64,000 nt of DNA from CAVRIA01 sp963721115 (GTDB lineage Bacteria > Desulfobacterota > Binatia > HRBIN30 > CADEER01): assembly GCA_963721115.1 (NCBI GenBank), contig CAVRIA010000005.1, forward strand, positions 434,001-498,000. The letters are read 5' to 3'. Below, piece by piece: positions 9,133-18,290 of this stretch. The notes below the pieces were generated by a model that did not search any database, was not told where the DNA came from, and was given only the letters and a program-made list of their open reading frames with translations. Each line of letters opens with the position of its first letter. Position 1 is the stretch's first letter. A program made the position numbers and the translations under genes.

Positions 9133-9597
9133 TCAATCGCCGTCCGCGGCCTCCACCTCGATGTCGACTTCGTCCCAGCCGCGCTGTCCGCTGGCGTCGA
9201 CGGCGCGAACCGTGGCGACGTAATCGCCGGGTTTGGTGTACGTGTGTACCGGGCTCGCCTCGTGCGCGACCGGGCTGCCGTCGCCGAAGTCCCAGGTGTA
9301 CCGCGGTTGGTTCAGCTCTTGCTCGAGCAGAGACTCGACGGTGAATTTCACCGTCAGCGGCGAGCTGCCGGTGTCGGGATCACCGTCGGCGACGAGCACC
9401 AGATCGTCGTCGGAGTACTCGTCTTCGTCCGGCGTCGCGACGGCGACCGTCGCGGCAGCGGTGGGGACTTCTGTCGGCGTCGGCTCGGCAGCCTTCTCCG
9501 CCGCCGGCTCGCTCTTTCGTTCACATCCCGACGAGCAGAGCCCCACCAGCAGGACGAGAGCTGCGACGGCCGTTCGCGCGGGCATGCCGAGGTCCAT
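9133..9597 (-). CDS. PKD-domain lipoprotein, probably cell-envelope
   Basis: From the ATG at 9597 the product is 154 aa. A short hydrophobic leader (ARTAVAALVLLVGLCSSGC) ends in a lipobox-like SSGC; the -3 position is Ser rather than Leu, so lipidation is likely but not certain. A low-complexity spacer rich in Pro, Thr, Glu and Asp (about residues 25-75) leads to one PKD domain with the hallmark YTWDFGDGSPVAHEASPVHTY pieces (WDFGDGS ... HTYTKPGDY). PKD domains are beta-sandwich spacers or binding units on surface proteins. An alternative ATG at 9609 would add four residues, but it directly abuts the GGGAGG sequence. No enzyme domain; function unknown. Confidence 0.75.
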   Translation of the reverse strand: MDLGMPARTAVAALVLLVGLCSSGCERKSEPAAEKAAEPTPTEVPTAAATVAVATPDEDEYSDDDLVLVADGDPDTGSSPLTVKFTVESLLEQELNQPRYTWDFGDGSPVAHEASPVHTYTKPGDYVATVRAVDASGQRGWDEVDIEVEAADGD

Positions 9598-9818
9598 GGC
9601 GATTCGCATCCTCCCTGTGCTCCTACGCCGCCCTGCTCCGACGGCGGCGCATGGTTTCCGCGGCGGGCACATTGACCCATTCGGCTTGGAATTGATACCG
9701 TCTCGCACGCGGAGGATCTAGCGGAGGCGCGAATGCGGTGCAACAACTGCGACCCCGGCCGCCGGGACGAAGGGAGGGCGCCGCGGGCCGTTGGCGCCCG
9801 GGCCGGGAGTGGCGGCCG

Positions 9819-11015
9819 ATGACGCGGGCCACCGCACTTGCCACCGAGGAGGCCGGGGATTTCGCGCTCGCGGCTCGCATGCCGGACACTCCGCTGAGAA
9901 TCGCGCACGTCACCCCCGTCTTCCCCCCGTATCGCGGCGGCATGGGGACGGTGGCGTTCCACCAGGCGCAGGCGCTGGCAGATACGGGGATGGCGGTCAC
10001 CGTGTTCACCCCGCGCGGCGACGCGCCGCGCGCCCGGCCACGCGGGGTCGAGGTGGTCGAGCTGCCGCCGCTGGCAGCGAAGGGAAACGCCGCCTGCCTG
10101 CCGCAAGTGGTGCGTCGCGCTTCGGACTACGACGTCGTCCATCTCCACTATCCCTTCTTCGGCACCGCCGAGCTGCTGGCGGCCCGCCGCATGGTCGGCG
10201 GCCCGCCGCTGGTGGTCCAGTACCAGATGGACGTCGTCGGACGCGGCTGGCGTTCGCACGTCTTCCGCTGGCACCGGCGCCTGCTGCTGCCGCTGGTTCT
10301 GCGCGCCGCCGATGCGATCGTCGTCACGTCGCGTGACTACGCGGCGTCCTCTTTCTTCGCCGCTCGCCTGCCCGCGATCGAGCCGCGCCTGTCGGTCATC
10401 CCAGCCGGCGTCGACCTGGAGCAGATGTCTCCGGCAGGGGAGCGCCGCGACGCGCGACGGCGCCTCGGTCTGTCCGACGCGCCGACGATCTTCTTCCTGG
10501 CGCGGCTCGACCGCGCGCACTACTTCAAGGGCCTGCACGTCCTCCTCGACGCTCTGGGCCAGATGCCGGACGTGGAGCTGGTGATCGGAGGCGACGGCGA
10601 GTTGCGCGCCGAGTACGAAGCCCTCGTCCGCCACCTCGTTCTGGGAGCGCGGGTTCACTTCGCGGGCGACATCCCGGACGAGATGCTGGCGGCCTACTAC
10701 CGGGCCGCGGACGTCGTCACCCTGCCGTCCATCGATCGCACCGAGGCGTTCGGGCTGGTCCTGATCGAAGCGATGGCGTGCGGCACGCCGGTCGTCGCCT
10801 CGCGTCTGCCCGGCGTGCGCGCCCTCGTCGAAGAGGGATACAACGGCTACCTGGCCGAGCCCGGGAATGCCCGCGACCTGGCAGGGAAGCTGGCGCGATG
10901 CATCGACGAGAGCGCGGCCCTGGGGCGGAACGGGCGCGCCTTCGCCGCCGAGCGCTTCAGCTGGACGACCATTGCCGAGGATCTGCGCCGCCTCTACGGC
11001 CGGGTGGTGACTTGA
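9819..11015 (+). CDS. Glycosyltransferase family 4 (GT-B), polysaccharide cluster
   Basis: A retaining GT-B glycosyltransferase of about 398 aa that should transfer a sugar from a nucleotide donor to a growing glycan at the inner membrane face. It begins with the GT4 N-domain motif RIAHVTPVFPPYRGGMG. The C-domain shows FFLARLDRAHYFKGLHVLLDA, then the EX7E-type donor-binding segment TEAFGLVLIEAMACGTPVVAS. The start at 9819 is a choice; the ATG at 9879 (MPDTPLRIAHV) would remove 20 residues with no apparent homology. It opens the plus-strand polysaccharide cluster and is followed by a large inverted repeat before gmd, so it may be a separate transcript. Donor and acceptor cannot be deduced. Confidence 0.88.
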   Translation: MTRATALATEEAGDFALAARMPDTPLRIAHVTPVFPPYRGGMGTVAFHQAQALADTGMAVTVFTPRGDAPRARPRGVEVVELPPLAAKGNAACLPQVVRRASDYDVVHLHYPFFGTAELLAARRMVGGPPLVVQYQMDVVGRGWRSHVFRWHRRLLLPLVLRAADAIVVTSRDYAASSFFAARLPAIEPRLSVIPAGVDLEQMSPAGERRDARRRLGLSDAPTIFFLARLDRAHYFKGLHVLLDALGQMPDVELVIGGDGELRAEYEALVRHLVLGARVHFAGDIPDEMLAAYYRAADVVTLPSIDRTEAFGLVLIEAMACGTPVVASRLPGVRALVEEGYNGYLAEPGNARDLAGKLARCIDESAALGRNGRAFAAERFSWTTIAEDLRRLYGRVVT

Positions 11016-11027
11016 AATGGTTGTTGA

Positions 11028-11088
11028 GTTGTTGGTTGTTGGGTTGTTGGTAAACGCTCCGACAACCAACAACCCAACAACCAACAAC
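11028..11088. repeat. Perfect 24-bp G/T-versus-C/A inverted repeat
   Basis: The left arm 11028-11051 contains only G and T (GTTGTTGGTTGTTGGG...). The right arm 11065-11088 is its exact reverse complement, separated by a 13-base loop. It starts 13 bases after the stop of the upstream glycosyltransferase. It is one of a family of similar elements at gene ends in this window. It could terminate transcription or protect mRNA, but there is no T-run. The flank 11093-11122 (GGCGGGGCGG..., ending GGGCAAAGC) recurs next to the element at 58.0 kb. Confidence 0.85.
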
Positions 11089-11182
11089 CCGCGGCGGGGC
11101 GGTTGGGCGGCTGGGGCAAAGCTTGACATCCTGACGGCAGCGTGACGGGATTGCGCCGCTGTCGTCGGGGAAGAGGATCGAG

Positions 11183-12154
11183 GTGCCGCGCGCGCTCATC
11201 ACCGGAATCACGGGCCAGGACGGGTCCTATCTGGGCGAGTTCCTGCTCGACAAGGGGTACGAGGTATTCGGCGTGGTGCGGCGCGCCAGCACCGAGAACT
11301 TCGCCCGTATCGAGCATCTGCGCGGGCGCATCACGCTCCTGCAAGCGGATCTGCTGGATCAGCTCTCGTTGATCGACGCGCTCGAGAAGGCGCGGCCCGA
11401 CGAAGTCTACAACCTGGCCGCCCAGTCCTTCGTACCCACCTCCTGGCAGCAGCCCGTCCTCACCGCCGAATTCGACGCCGTCGGCGTGACCCGCATGCTC
11501 GAGGCGATCCGTCTGGTCGATCGCGGCATCCGCTACTACCAGGCCTCGTCGAGCGAGATGTTCGGCAAGGTACGCGAGGTTCCGCAGCGCGAGAGCACGC
11601 CGTTCCACCCGCGCAGCCCGTACGGGGTGGCCAAGGTCTACGGCCACTACATCACGGTGAACTACCGGGAGAGCTACGGCCTCTTCGCGTGCGCCGGCAT
11701 CCTCTTCAACCACGAGTCGCCGCGCCGGGGCAAGGAGTTCGTGACGCGCAAGATCAGCGACGGGGTGGCGCGCATCAAGCTCGGTCTGAGCACGGAGCTG
11801 CGCCTCGGCAATCTCGACGCCCAGCGCGACTGGGGGTTCGCCGGCGACTACGTGCGCGCCATGTGGATGATGCTGCAACACCACGAGCCGGGGGATTACG
11901 TCGTCGCCACCGGCGAGGCGCACAGCGTGCGCGAGTTCACCGAGATGGCCTTCCGGCACGCCGGGATGGACTGGCAAAAGTACGTGTCCGAGGACCCCGC
12001 TCTGCGCCGCCTGGCCGAGGTCGACCATCTGATCGGCGACTCCTCGAAGGCGCGCGAGACGCTGGGCTGGAAACCCTTGGTCTCCTTTGCCGAGCTGGTG
12101 CGCCTGATGGTCGACGCCGACCTCGCGGCCCTGAACGGAGGGACCGCGAAATGA
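11183..12154 (+). CDS. gmd: GDP-mannose 4,6-dehydratase
   Basis: Converts GDP-D-mannose to GDP-4-keto-6-deoxymannose, the precursor of GDP-fucose, GDP-rhamnose and related deoxysugars. The 323-aa extended SDR has the NAD(P)-binding motif ITGITGQDGSYL at residues 5-16, the family motif QASSSEMFGKV and the catalytic YGVAK (Tyr/Lys), plus the diagnostic GILFNHESPRRG and LGNLDAQRDWGFAGDYV segments. The start is GTG at 11183 with GAAGAGGA about 7 bases upstream. It heads the exporter genes wzm and wzt, suggesting a 6-deoxyhexose in the exported glycan. The usual partner reductase (fcl or rmd) is not in this window. Confidence 0.96.
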   Translation: MPRALITGITGQDGSYLGEFLLDKGYEVFGVVRRASTENFARIEHLRGRITLLQADLLDQLSLIDALEKARPDEVYNLAAQSFVPTSWQQPVLTAEFDAVGVTRMLEAIRLVDRGIRYYQASSSEMFGKVREVPQRESTPFHPRSPYGVAKVYGHYITVNYRESYGLFACAGILFNHESPRRGKEFVTRKISDGVARIKLGLSTELRLGNLDAQRDWGFAGDYVRAMWMMLQHHEPGDYVVATGEAHSVREFTEMAFRHAGMDWQKYVSEDPALRRLAEVDHLIGDSSKARETLGWKPLVSFAELVRLMVDADLAALNGGTAK

Positions 12155-12215
12155 GGTGCTCGGTTGACCCGGCTGCGGCGCCGCCGGAAATCGCACTCCG
12201 CCGGCGCGCGCCGAC

Positions 12216-13067
12216 GTGAGAGCGGCCGCCCCCAGCACACGGACGGCGGAGGAGCACGGCCTGGTCCGATCCGGCGCCCAGATGGCGAAGGCGATGTGGC
12301 AATACCGCGCCTTCCTGCTCGGAATGGTGAAGCGCGAGTTCGAGGGCCGTTACCTGAACTCGCTGTTCGGCAGCCTGTGGGCGTTCGTCGCCCCGCTGAC
12401 GATGATCTTCATCTATACGGTGGTGTTCTCGCAGGTGATGCGAGCGCGCCTGCCGGGCGTCGACGACACCCTCGCCTACGGGCTCTATCTGTGCGCCGGC
12501 ATTCTCCCCTGGAACGCCTTCGCCGAGCTGCTGCTGCGCTGCCAGACGCTCTTCCTCGAGCATGCCAACCTGTTGAAGAAGGCCAGCTTCCCGCGCAGCA
12601 TCCTGCCCGCCGTCGTCTTCGTCTCCGCCGCCCTCAACTTCGCCATCACCTGCTTCGTCTTCGTCCTGGTTCTCCTCGCTTTCCGCCGTTTCCCCGGCAC
12701 GGCGCTGGTCGCGCTGCTGCCCCTCTTCCTGCTCCAGCAGCTCTTCGCGCTCGGGCTCGGCGTCCTGCTCGGCGTTCTCAACGTCTTCTTCCGCGACGTG
12801 GCGCAGATCGTCGGCGTCGTCGTCCAGTTCTGGTTCTGGTTCACCCCGATCGTCTACAGCCTCGCCATTCTGCCCGCCTCGGCGCGCCGGCTGTTCGCAC
12901 TCAATCCGATGGTGAGCGTCGTCACCGCCTATCAGGAGGCCGTCCTGCACGGCACCTGGCCGGACTGGAGCCGGTTCGCCCCGCACGCGGTCGGAACGGC
13001 GGCGGTCCTCGGGCTCGCCGTGTTCACCTTTCACCGGCTGTCCGGCGAGCTGGTGGACGAGCTTTGA
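12216..13067 (+). CDS. wzm: ABC-2 type polysaccharide/O-antigen export permease
   Basis: The inner-membrane half of a Wzm/Wzt-type ABC exporter that moves undecaprenyl-linked glycan to the periplasm. The 283-aa product has about six hydrophobic helices. It shows the family's N-terminal interface pattern (MVKREFEGRYLNSLFGSLWA), the GILPWNAFAE segment and the C-terminal FWFTPIVYSLAILP followed by NPMVSVVTAYQEAVL. The start is a GTG at 12216; an ATG at 12282 (MAKAMWQYRAFLLGMVKREF) is a plausible alternative that fits typical family length. The wzt gene starts 11 bases downstream, so the two are co-transcribed. Confidence 0.93.
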   Translation: MRAAAPSTRTAEEHGLVRSGAQMAKAMWQYRAFLLGMVKREFEGRYLNSLFGSLWAFVAPLTMIFIYTVVFSQVMRARLPGVDDTLAYGLYLCAGILPWNAFAELLLRCQTLFLEHANLLKKASFPRSILPAVVFVSAALNFAITCFVFVLVLLAFRRFPGTALVALLPLFLLQQLFALGLGVLLGVLNVFFRDVAQIVGVVVQFWFWFTPIVYSLAILPASARRLFALNPMVSVVTAYQEAVLHGTWPDWSRFAPHAVGTAAVLGLAVFTFHRLSGELVDEL

Positions 13068-13078
13068 CGGGATTCGCC

Positions 13079-14335
13079 ATGGCCTCGATCGTCGTCGAGC
13101 GACTGGGCAAGGCATACAAGCGCTACGCCAGCCCGTGGGGACGAGTGGTCGAGTGGGGGAGCGGCGGGCGCCGCATCGCTCACGAGTCGCGCTGGGCGCT
13201 GCGCGAGGTGAGCTTCGCGGTGCGTCCCGGCGAGGCGGTCGGCATCATCGGGCAGAACGGAGCCGGGAAGAGCACGTTGCTCAAGATCCTCACCGGGACG
13301 ACGCAGCCGACCGAGGGGCGCTTCGATGTCGGGGGTCGCGTCGCCGCGCTCCTCGAGCTGGGGATGGGCTTCCACCCCGACTTCACCGGTCGCCAGAACG
13401 CGGTGATGGGCTGTCAGATGCTCGGCCTGAGCGGCGCGGCGGTGGCCGCGGCGATGCCCGAAATCGAGCAGTTCTCGGAGCTGAGCGATTTCATGGACCA
13501 GCCCCTGCGCTGCTTCTCCACCGGCATGCAGATGCGGCTGGCGTTCAGCGTCGCCACCGCCATGCGCCCCGAGATCCTCGTCGTCGACGAGGCGCTGGCC
13601 GTCGGCGACGCGTACTTCCAGCACAAGAGCATGGCGCGCATTCGCGCCTTCCGCGACCAGGGCACGACCCTTCTACTGGTCTCGCACGATCCGGGGGCGG
13701 TGAAGTCCCTGTGCGACCGCGCTCTGCTCCTCGACCGCGGCCAGCTGGTCCGCGACGGCGCCCCGGACGCCGTGCTGGACTACTACAACGCGCTGATCGC
13801 CAAGCGCGAGCACGACGCGGAGATCCAACAGGTCGAGACGGCGACGGGCCGGCGCATCACCCGCTCGGGCAGCGGCCGCGCCAAGATCGCCTCCGCCGAG
13901 CTCGCCGACGGCGACGGCCGCCCGTGCCGCGCCTTTCGCGTCGGCGATCGCGCGCGGCTGCGCTGCGCGGTGCGCTTCGAGGACGGCATTGCGGCGCCCA
14001 CCGTCGGCTTCCTGATACGCGACCGCCTCGGCAACGATGTCTTCGGCACCAACACCTTCCACTTGAAGCTCCCCGCCGCCGAAGCTCGCGCCGGCGAGAT
14101 CCTCGCCTTCGACTTCGACATCGACCTCGATCTCGGCCCCGGTCACTACTCGGTCTCCCTCGCCGTCCACATCGGACCCACGCACGTACCGGACAACCTC
14201 GACTGGTGGGACCAGGCGCTCGTCTTCGAGGTGATCCCGGGAGACGGGTATTTTTTCGCCGGGGCGGCCATGCTACCGGTCCAAGCTCGAATGTCCCGAG
14301 CCGCATCCGCCGACGGGGAGCCCCGAGACACGTGA
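13079..14335 (+). CDS. wzt: ABC exporter ATPase with C-terminal glycan-recognition domain
   Basis: ATP-hydrolysing partner of the preceding permease. The 418-aa protein has Walker A GQNGAGKST, the ABC signature FSTGMQMRLAFSVA, Walker B EILVVDEALAVGD and the H-loop LLVSHD in the first about 235 residues. The last about 160 residues form the Wzt-type carbohydrate-binding beta-sandwich (VGFLIRDRLGNDVFGTNTF), which in known O-antigen systems recognises the capped end of the polymer. That suggests this polysaccharide is exported after its non-reducing end is modified, and a methyltransferase gene overlaps the wzt stop by 4 bases. The ATG at 13079 is chosen because the nucleotide-binding fold begins immediately; the frame stays open upstream without homology. 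Confidence 0.95.
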   Translation: MASIVVERLGKAYKRYASPWGRVVEWGSGGRRIAHESRWALREVSFAVRPGEAVGIIGQNGAGKSTLLKILTGTTQPTEGRFDVGGRVAALLELGMGFHPDFTGRQNAVMGCQMLGLSGAAVAAAMPEIEQFSELSDFMDQPLRCFSTGMQMRLAFSVATAMRPEILVVDEALAVGDAYFQHKSMARIRAFRDQGTTLLLVSHDPGAVKSLCDRALLLDRGQLVRDGAPDAVLDYYNALIAKREHDAEIQQVETATGRRITRSGSGRAKIASAELADGDGRPCRAFRVGDRARLRCAVRFEDGIAAPTVGFLIRDRLGNDVFGTNTFHLKLPAAEARAGEILAFDFDIDLDLGPGHYSVSLAVHIGPTHVPDNLDWWDQALVFEVIPGDGYFFAGAAMLPVQARMSRAASADGEPRDT

Positions 14336-15603
14336 GCGTGCCCGATTCCGATCGATCGACCGGCCAGGCGCTGGACGAGGTCATGATCCGGCTGCGCCAG
14401 CGCGTCGCGGCGCAGCGCCGACGCGGCAACGGCGGGGCCCCTGCGACGACCGCGCCGCCGGCCGATGCGCTCACCGGGACCCTGCGCCAGGCGGAGCAGG
14501 TCGCGAACGTCGGCGCCGCCCTGCCCCCGTTCGACAATCTGTCCAGGCCGCGACGTGTGGTGGCACGCCTGACGGGTCGCCTGACCCTCTACTTCCTGCG
14601 CCTCATCACCGTCGACCAGCAAATGTTCAACCACCTGATGCTGCGCGTCGCGGAGCACCTGCGCGGGCGCGTGAACGAGCTGGAAGGGGCGCTGGCCCGG
14701 TCCGAAAGCGCCCGGCAGCGCACGGAGGCCGGCTCGACGTCGAAGATCGCCGCGCTGGAGCGGGGAATCCAGGCGGCGAAAGAGGACGCCGCGCGGATGC
14801 GCTCGCAGGCGACCGAGCGCGACCTCCTTCTCGCCGCCATCCTCGAGGAGCTTCCCGACGGCGGCGGCAACGCCATCGAATCGCTGCGCTCCCTCCTCGC
14901 GGGAGCGTCGCCCGGAGCCGCCGGCTCCCTCGACACGCTCGGGTTCGAGGAGAGCTTTCGCGGCGATGCCGGCGAGGTGGCCGAGCGGCAGAGACCCTAT
15001 GTCTCCCTCTTCGAGGGCCGGCAGGACGTCCTCGACATCGGATGCGGCCGCGGAGAGTTCATCGAGCTGCTGAACCACGCCGGCATCCGGGCGCGCGGCG
15101 TCGACATCGATCGCGAGATGGCGCTCTGGTGCCGGGAGAAGGGGCTCGACGTCGAGCACGGCGACGCCCTTGCCTACCTCGACTCGCTGCCCGACGCCTC
15201 GCTCGGGGGCGTGTTCTGCGCCCAGGTGATCGAGCACCTGCACACCAGGCAGATCCTGCGGCTGATGCAGCTCGCGGCGCGCAAGATTCGCCCCGGCGGC
15301 GCGTTCGTCGTCGAGACGCTCAATCCCGAGTGCCTGCTGGTGCACTACCGATGGTTCTGGATGGACCTCACCCACGTGCGCCTGGTCCACCCCCGCACGC
15401 TGAAGTTCCTGTTCGAGACCTGCGGCTTCGGCGACGTGGAGACCCGGCTTCTGCCGCCCCCGGAGCCGCCTCTCCAGTTCCCGAACCTGCCGGGGGACGG
15501 CGAGGAGCTGCAACGCTTCAGCGACGCCTCGCAAATGCTCGGCCGTATGCTGTTCGGCAGCTACGACTACGTCGTCACGGGAACGCGACGCGCGAGCTCA
15601 TGA
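14332..15603 (+). CDS. SAM-dependent methyltransferase with coiled-coil N-terminus, polysaccharide cluster
   Basis: The 423-aa protein starts at GTG 14332, overlapping the wzt stop (GTGA). Residues about 70-190 are helical and charged and include a likely coiled coil. The class I methyltransferase domain follows with motif I VLDIGCGRGEFIELL, then VDIDREMALWCREKGLDVEHG and VFCAQVIEHLHTRQ. The coiled coil plus methyltransferase layout resembles WbdD-like chain-terminating enzymes, where a coiled coil measures glycan length and the methyl cap is read by Wzt. No kinase domain is visible here. Because Wzt has the recognition domain, a role as chain terminator is a reasonable inference. The next gene overlaps its stop (ATGA). 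Confidence 0.85.
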   Translation: MSVPDSDRSTGQALDEVMIRLRQRVAAQRRRGNGGAPATTAPPADALTGTLRQAEQVANVGAALPPFDNLSRPRRVVARLTGRLTLYFLRLITVDQQMFNHLMLRVAEHLRGRVNELEGALARSESARQRTEAGSTSKIAALERGIQAAKEDAARMRSQATERDLLLAAILEELPDGGGNAIESLRSLLAGASPGAAGSLDTLGFEESFRGDAGEVAERQRPYVSLFEGRQDVLDIGCGRGEFIELLNHAGIRARGVDIDREMALWCREKGLDVEHGDALAYLDSLPDASLGGVFCAQVIEHLHTRQILRLMQLAARKIRPGGAFVVETLNPECLLVHYRWFWMDLTHVRLVHPRTLKFLFETCGFGDVETRLLPPPEPPLQFPNLPGDGEELQRFSDASQMLGRMLFGSYDYVVTGTRRASS

Positions 15604-16976
15604 CGACCCCACCGCTCGTCAGCGTCGTCGTTCTCAACTACAACGGCGCCAGTATCATCGGACGCTGCCTCGACCACCTGCGCCGCCAGACCTATCCGCG
15701 CATGCAGATCGTCGTGGTAGACAATCATTCCACCGACGGAAGCCTGGAGATCCTCGACGCGGCCGAGGCGGCCGGGGAAATCGTCCTGGTGCGCAGCACC
15801 ACCAACCGCGGCGTGGCCGGCGGCCGCAACCTGGGGCTGAGCGCCGCCGAGGGAAGCGTGGTGGCGTTCATGGACAACGACGGGTACGCGAGCCCGGCCT
15901 GGCTGAGCGAGGCGGTTCGGGTGCTGCAGTCCGATCCGCGGTTCGGCGCCGTCGCCTCGGTGGTCTTCTTCAACAAGCGCAAGATCATCCTCAACGGCGC
16001 CGGCGGCACGATCAATCGGCGCGGCTACGGGGCGGATTTCTGTTTCAACGAGCCCTTCGAGTTCGCGAGTTTGCCGCAGCACGTCCTGTATCCAATGGGC
16101 TGCGGTATGGTCATCCGGCGCGACGTGATGGACGCGATCAGCCCGCTCGACGAGCTGTTGTTCAACTACTACGACGATGTCGAGGTCGGAATCCGCATCT
16201 GGCAGCGCGGCTATCGCATCGGTGTCGCCCCCGAGGCCTGGGTCGACCACGATTTCAGCTACTCCGAAGGGATCAATCGGAACAAGGTCCTGCTGTGCGA
16301 GCGCAACCGCATCCGCAACGTGCTCAAGTACTTCCCCCTCTCCCGCCTGCCGGCCTGGCTGCTGCACGAGGTTCGGATGGGCAACTACCTGCGCTCCGCG
16401 CCGCTGCGCGGCATCCCGCTGCGCGTCTGGGCGTGGAACCTGGCCCACCTGCCCTCGGCGCTGCGCTGCCGCCTCCGCTTCGCGCGCGGGCGCAAAGCGT
16501 TCTGGCCCCTGCTCTATCCCACCTGGGATGCATTCCCCCCGCCACTCCCCAACAACCAGGCCCTGCGGCCCGATCCGTCGTCGGCGACGCCGCGCCTGCA
16601 ATGCGACGGCGAGCACGATGCGGCGCAGCTCAACTTCGGCTGGTACGCGCCGGAACGCGACGGGCAGCGGCCATTCCGGTGGACGGCCGACGTCGCCTCG
16701 GCGATCCTCCGCTTCCCCACCGGCGTCGCTGACGCCAAGCTGACCTGGCGCGGCGCCCGCGTCGACCAGCAGGCCACTCTGCTGTTGCGGCGCCTCGGCG
16801 AGCTGAGGCCGATCCGCACCATCGAGCAGGTTCCACGTCTGTCCTGGACCGACACCGCCTTCGCGTGCGAAGCGCCCGCGGGCCTCTACGAGCTTCAGAT
16901 CCAGACCGCCCCGACGTACCGGGAACGGGCCGGGCGCAACCTCGGCGTCGCCATCTCGTCCATCGAGTTCGTCTAG
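15600..16976 (+). CDS. Glycosyltransferase family 2 (GT-A), rhamnosyltransferase-like
   Basis: The 458-aa protein starts at an ATG overlapping the previous stop. The GT-A fold occupies the first about 270 residues: VSVVVLNYNGASIIGRCL, then VVVDNHSTDGS, the DXD-like metal site FMDNDGYASP and the late motif YYDDVEVGIRIWQRGYRIG. The pattern is closest to WcaA/rhamnosyltransferase-type GT2 enzymes. The extra about 130-residue C-terminal region (from about 330) contains a beta-rich segment of unknown role. It is translationally coupled to the genes on both sides: the next start codon shares the last base of this stop. It probably extends the exported glycan at the cytoplasmic face. Confidence 0.9.
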   Translation: MTTPPLVSVVVLNYNGASIIGRCLDHLRRQTYPRMQIVVVDNHSTDGSLEILDAAEAAGEIVLVRSTTNRGVAGGRNLGLSAAEGSVVAFMDNDGYASPAWLSEAVRVLQSDPRFGAVASVVFFNKRKIILNGAGGTINRRGYGADFCFNEPFEFASLPQHVLYPMGCGMVIRRDVMDAISPLDELLFNYYDDVEVGIRIWQRGYRIGVAPEAWVDHDFSYSEGINRNKVLLCERNRIRNVLKYFPLSRLPAWLLHEVRMGNYLRSAPLRGIPLRVWAWNLAHLPSALRCRLRFARGRKAFWPLLYPTWDAFPPPLPNNQALRPDPSSATPRLQCDGEHDAAQLNFGWYAPERDGQRPFRWTADVASAILRFPTGVADAKLTWRGARVDQQATLLLRRLGELRPIRTIEQVPRLSWTDTAFACEAPAGLYELQIQTAPTYRERAGRNLGVAISSIEFV

Positions 16977-18280
16977 TGCGAGCCCTGCACGTCTTCCCGA
17001 TCTTCACCGATCAGCCCAGCGGCGGCTCCGACTACTACCAGGCGATGCTCACCCGCGAGCTGGCCGGGCGCGGGGTCGAGGTCGACGTTTTCGCCACCTG
17101 CACGCGCACGATACGGCACTCCGCCGCCTTCTCCCTCGATTGGCCCGCCGACTTCCCCCCCGGCCGCGGCATGGCCGCCGGCGTCTCCGTGCGCCGCTTC
17201 CCGGCCAGCTACCGGTTGCCGCCGATCCTCGGCCGCGCGATCTCGCGACTGATTCTGCGCCGCTGGGAGCGCGAGGAGGCGAAACTGCCGGCGGCGCCGG
17301 CGGATTCGGATGCCGCGGTGGAAAGGTACTGCCGGCGCGCGCTGAGCCGTCCCGCGATCTACGACTACCTGGCGCTGTCGGGACGAGGACCGGTCTCCCT
17401 GCGAATGATCGGCGCGGCGGTGCGGGCCATGCGTAGCTACGACATCGTCCTGGTCGGCTTCATGCCCTTCGCGACCCTCTGGTACACCAGCCTCATCGCC
17501 CGCCGGGCGGGCAAGCCGGTGGTCGTCCTGCCGCTCTTCCACCCCGAGGACGTCTACCATCACTTCCGGCTCTTCTATCGATGCTTCGAACGCGCCGATG
17601 CCCTGCTCGCCCAGACGCCGTACAGCACCGCCCTCTTCAGGCGCCTGTTCCCGAAGTCCAAGCCGGTGCAGATCGGGGTCGGCGTGGACGCCGGGGAGCT
17701 CAGTCGACCCGACATCTCCGGAGACCGGTTTCGCGGCACGCATGGCCTGCGCGGCAAGAAGCTGGTTTTGTTCGTGGGAAGGAAGGAGCGCCACAAGCGC
17801 TACGACCTGGCCGTCGAAGCGGTGGACGCCCTCGGCGATCCGGACGTCGTCCTGGTCATGGTCGGGCACGACGTCGACCGGCTTCCGATCGCCTCGCCCC
17901 ACGTCCGTTTCCTCGGCCCGCTCGAACGGCGCGATCTGCTGGACGCCTACGACGCCTGCGACGTCTTCGTCCTCCCCTCGGAGCACGAGAGCTTCGGCAT
18001 CGTTTTCCTGGAAGCCTGGATGCGCCGCAAGCCGGTGATTGGAAACGCCGCTTGCCGCCCCGTCGGCTCCGTCATCGAGCACGGCGTCGACGGCTTCCTC
18101 TGCAGCGGCGCGGCCGACTTCGCAACCCGCATCCGGCAGCTCCTCGATCGGCCCGAGCAGGCACGCGCCCTCGGCGAGGCCGGCCACGACAAGGCGGTGG
18201 GCTCCTACACCTGGCATGCCATCGGCGGACGCGTCCACGACGTGTACAAAGGTTTGCTCGCCGCGGCGCGGCCGGGCTAA
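16976..18280 (+). CDS. Glycosyltransferase family 4 (GT-B)
   Basis: The GTG at 16976 shares one base with the upstream TAG, giving VRALHVFPIFTDQPSGGSD, a normal GT4 N-terminus with a glycine-rich loop. Product 434 aa. The C-domain begins near VLFVGRKERHKRYDLAVEA, and the nucleotide-sugar pocket is HESFGIVFLEAWMRRKPVIG. It sits in a tightly overlapped run from wzt onward, so it is part of one polysaccharide operon. Donor sugar unknown. Confidence 0.9.
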   Translation: MRALHVFPIFTDQPSGGSDYYQAMLTRELAGRGVEVDVFATCTRTIRHSAAFSLDWPADFPPGRGMAAGVSVRRFPASYRLPPILGRAISRLILRRWEREEAKLPAAPADSDAAVERYCRRALSRPAIYDYLALSGRGPVSLRMIGAAVRAMRSYDIVLVGFMPFATLWYTSLIARRAGKPVVVLPLFHPEDVYHHFRLFYRCFERADALLAQTPYSTALFRRLFPKSKPVQIGVGVDAGELSRPDISGDRFRGTHGLRGKKLVLFVGRKERHKRYDLAVEAVDALGDPDVVLVMVGHDVDRLPIASPHVRFLGPLERRDLLDAYDACDVFVLPSEHESFGIVFLEAWMRRKPVIGNAACRPVGSVIEHGVDGFLCSGAADFATRIRQLLDRPEQARALGEAGHDKAVGSYTWHAIGGRVHDVYKGLLAAARPG

Positions 18281-18290
18281 GGAGGGGCGG

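Noticed and set aside
12164..13078. An N-terminal extension of wzt overlapping the permease gene
   Set aside because: The extension is the alternate frame of wzm with Arg/Pro-rich sequence; the ATG at 13079 matches the ABC fold start.
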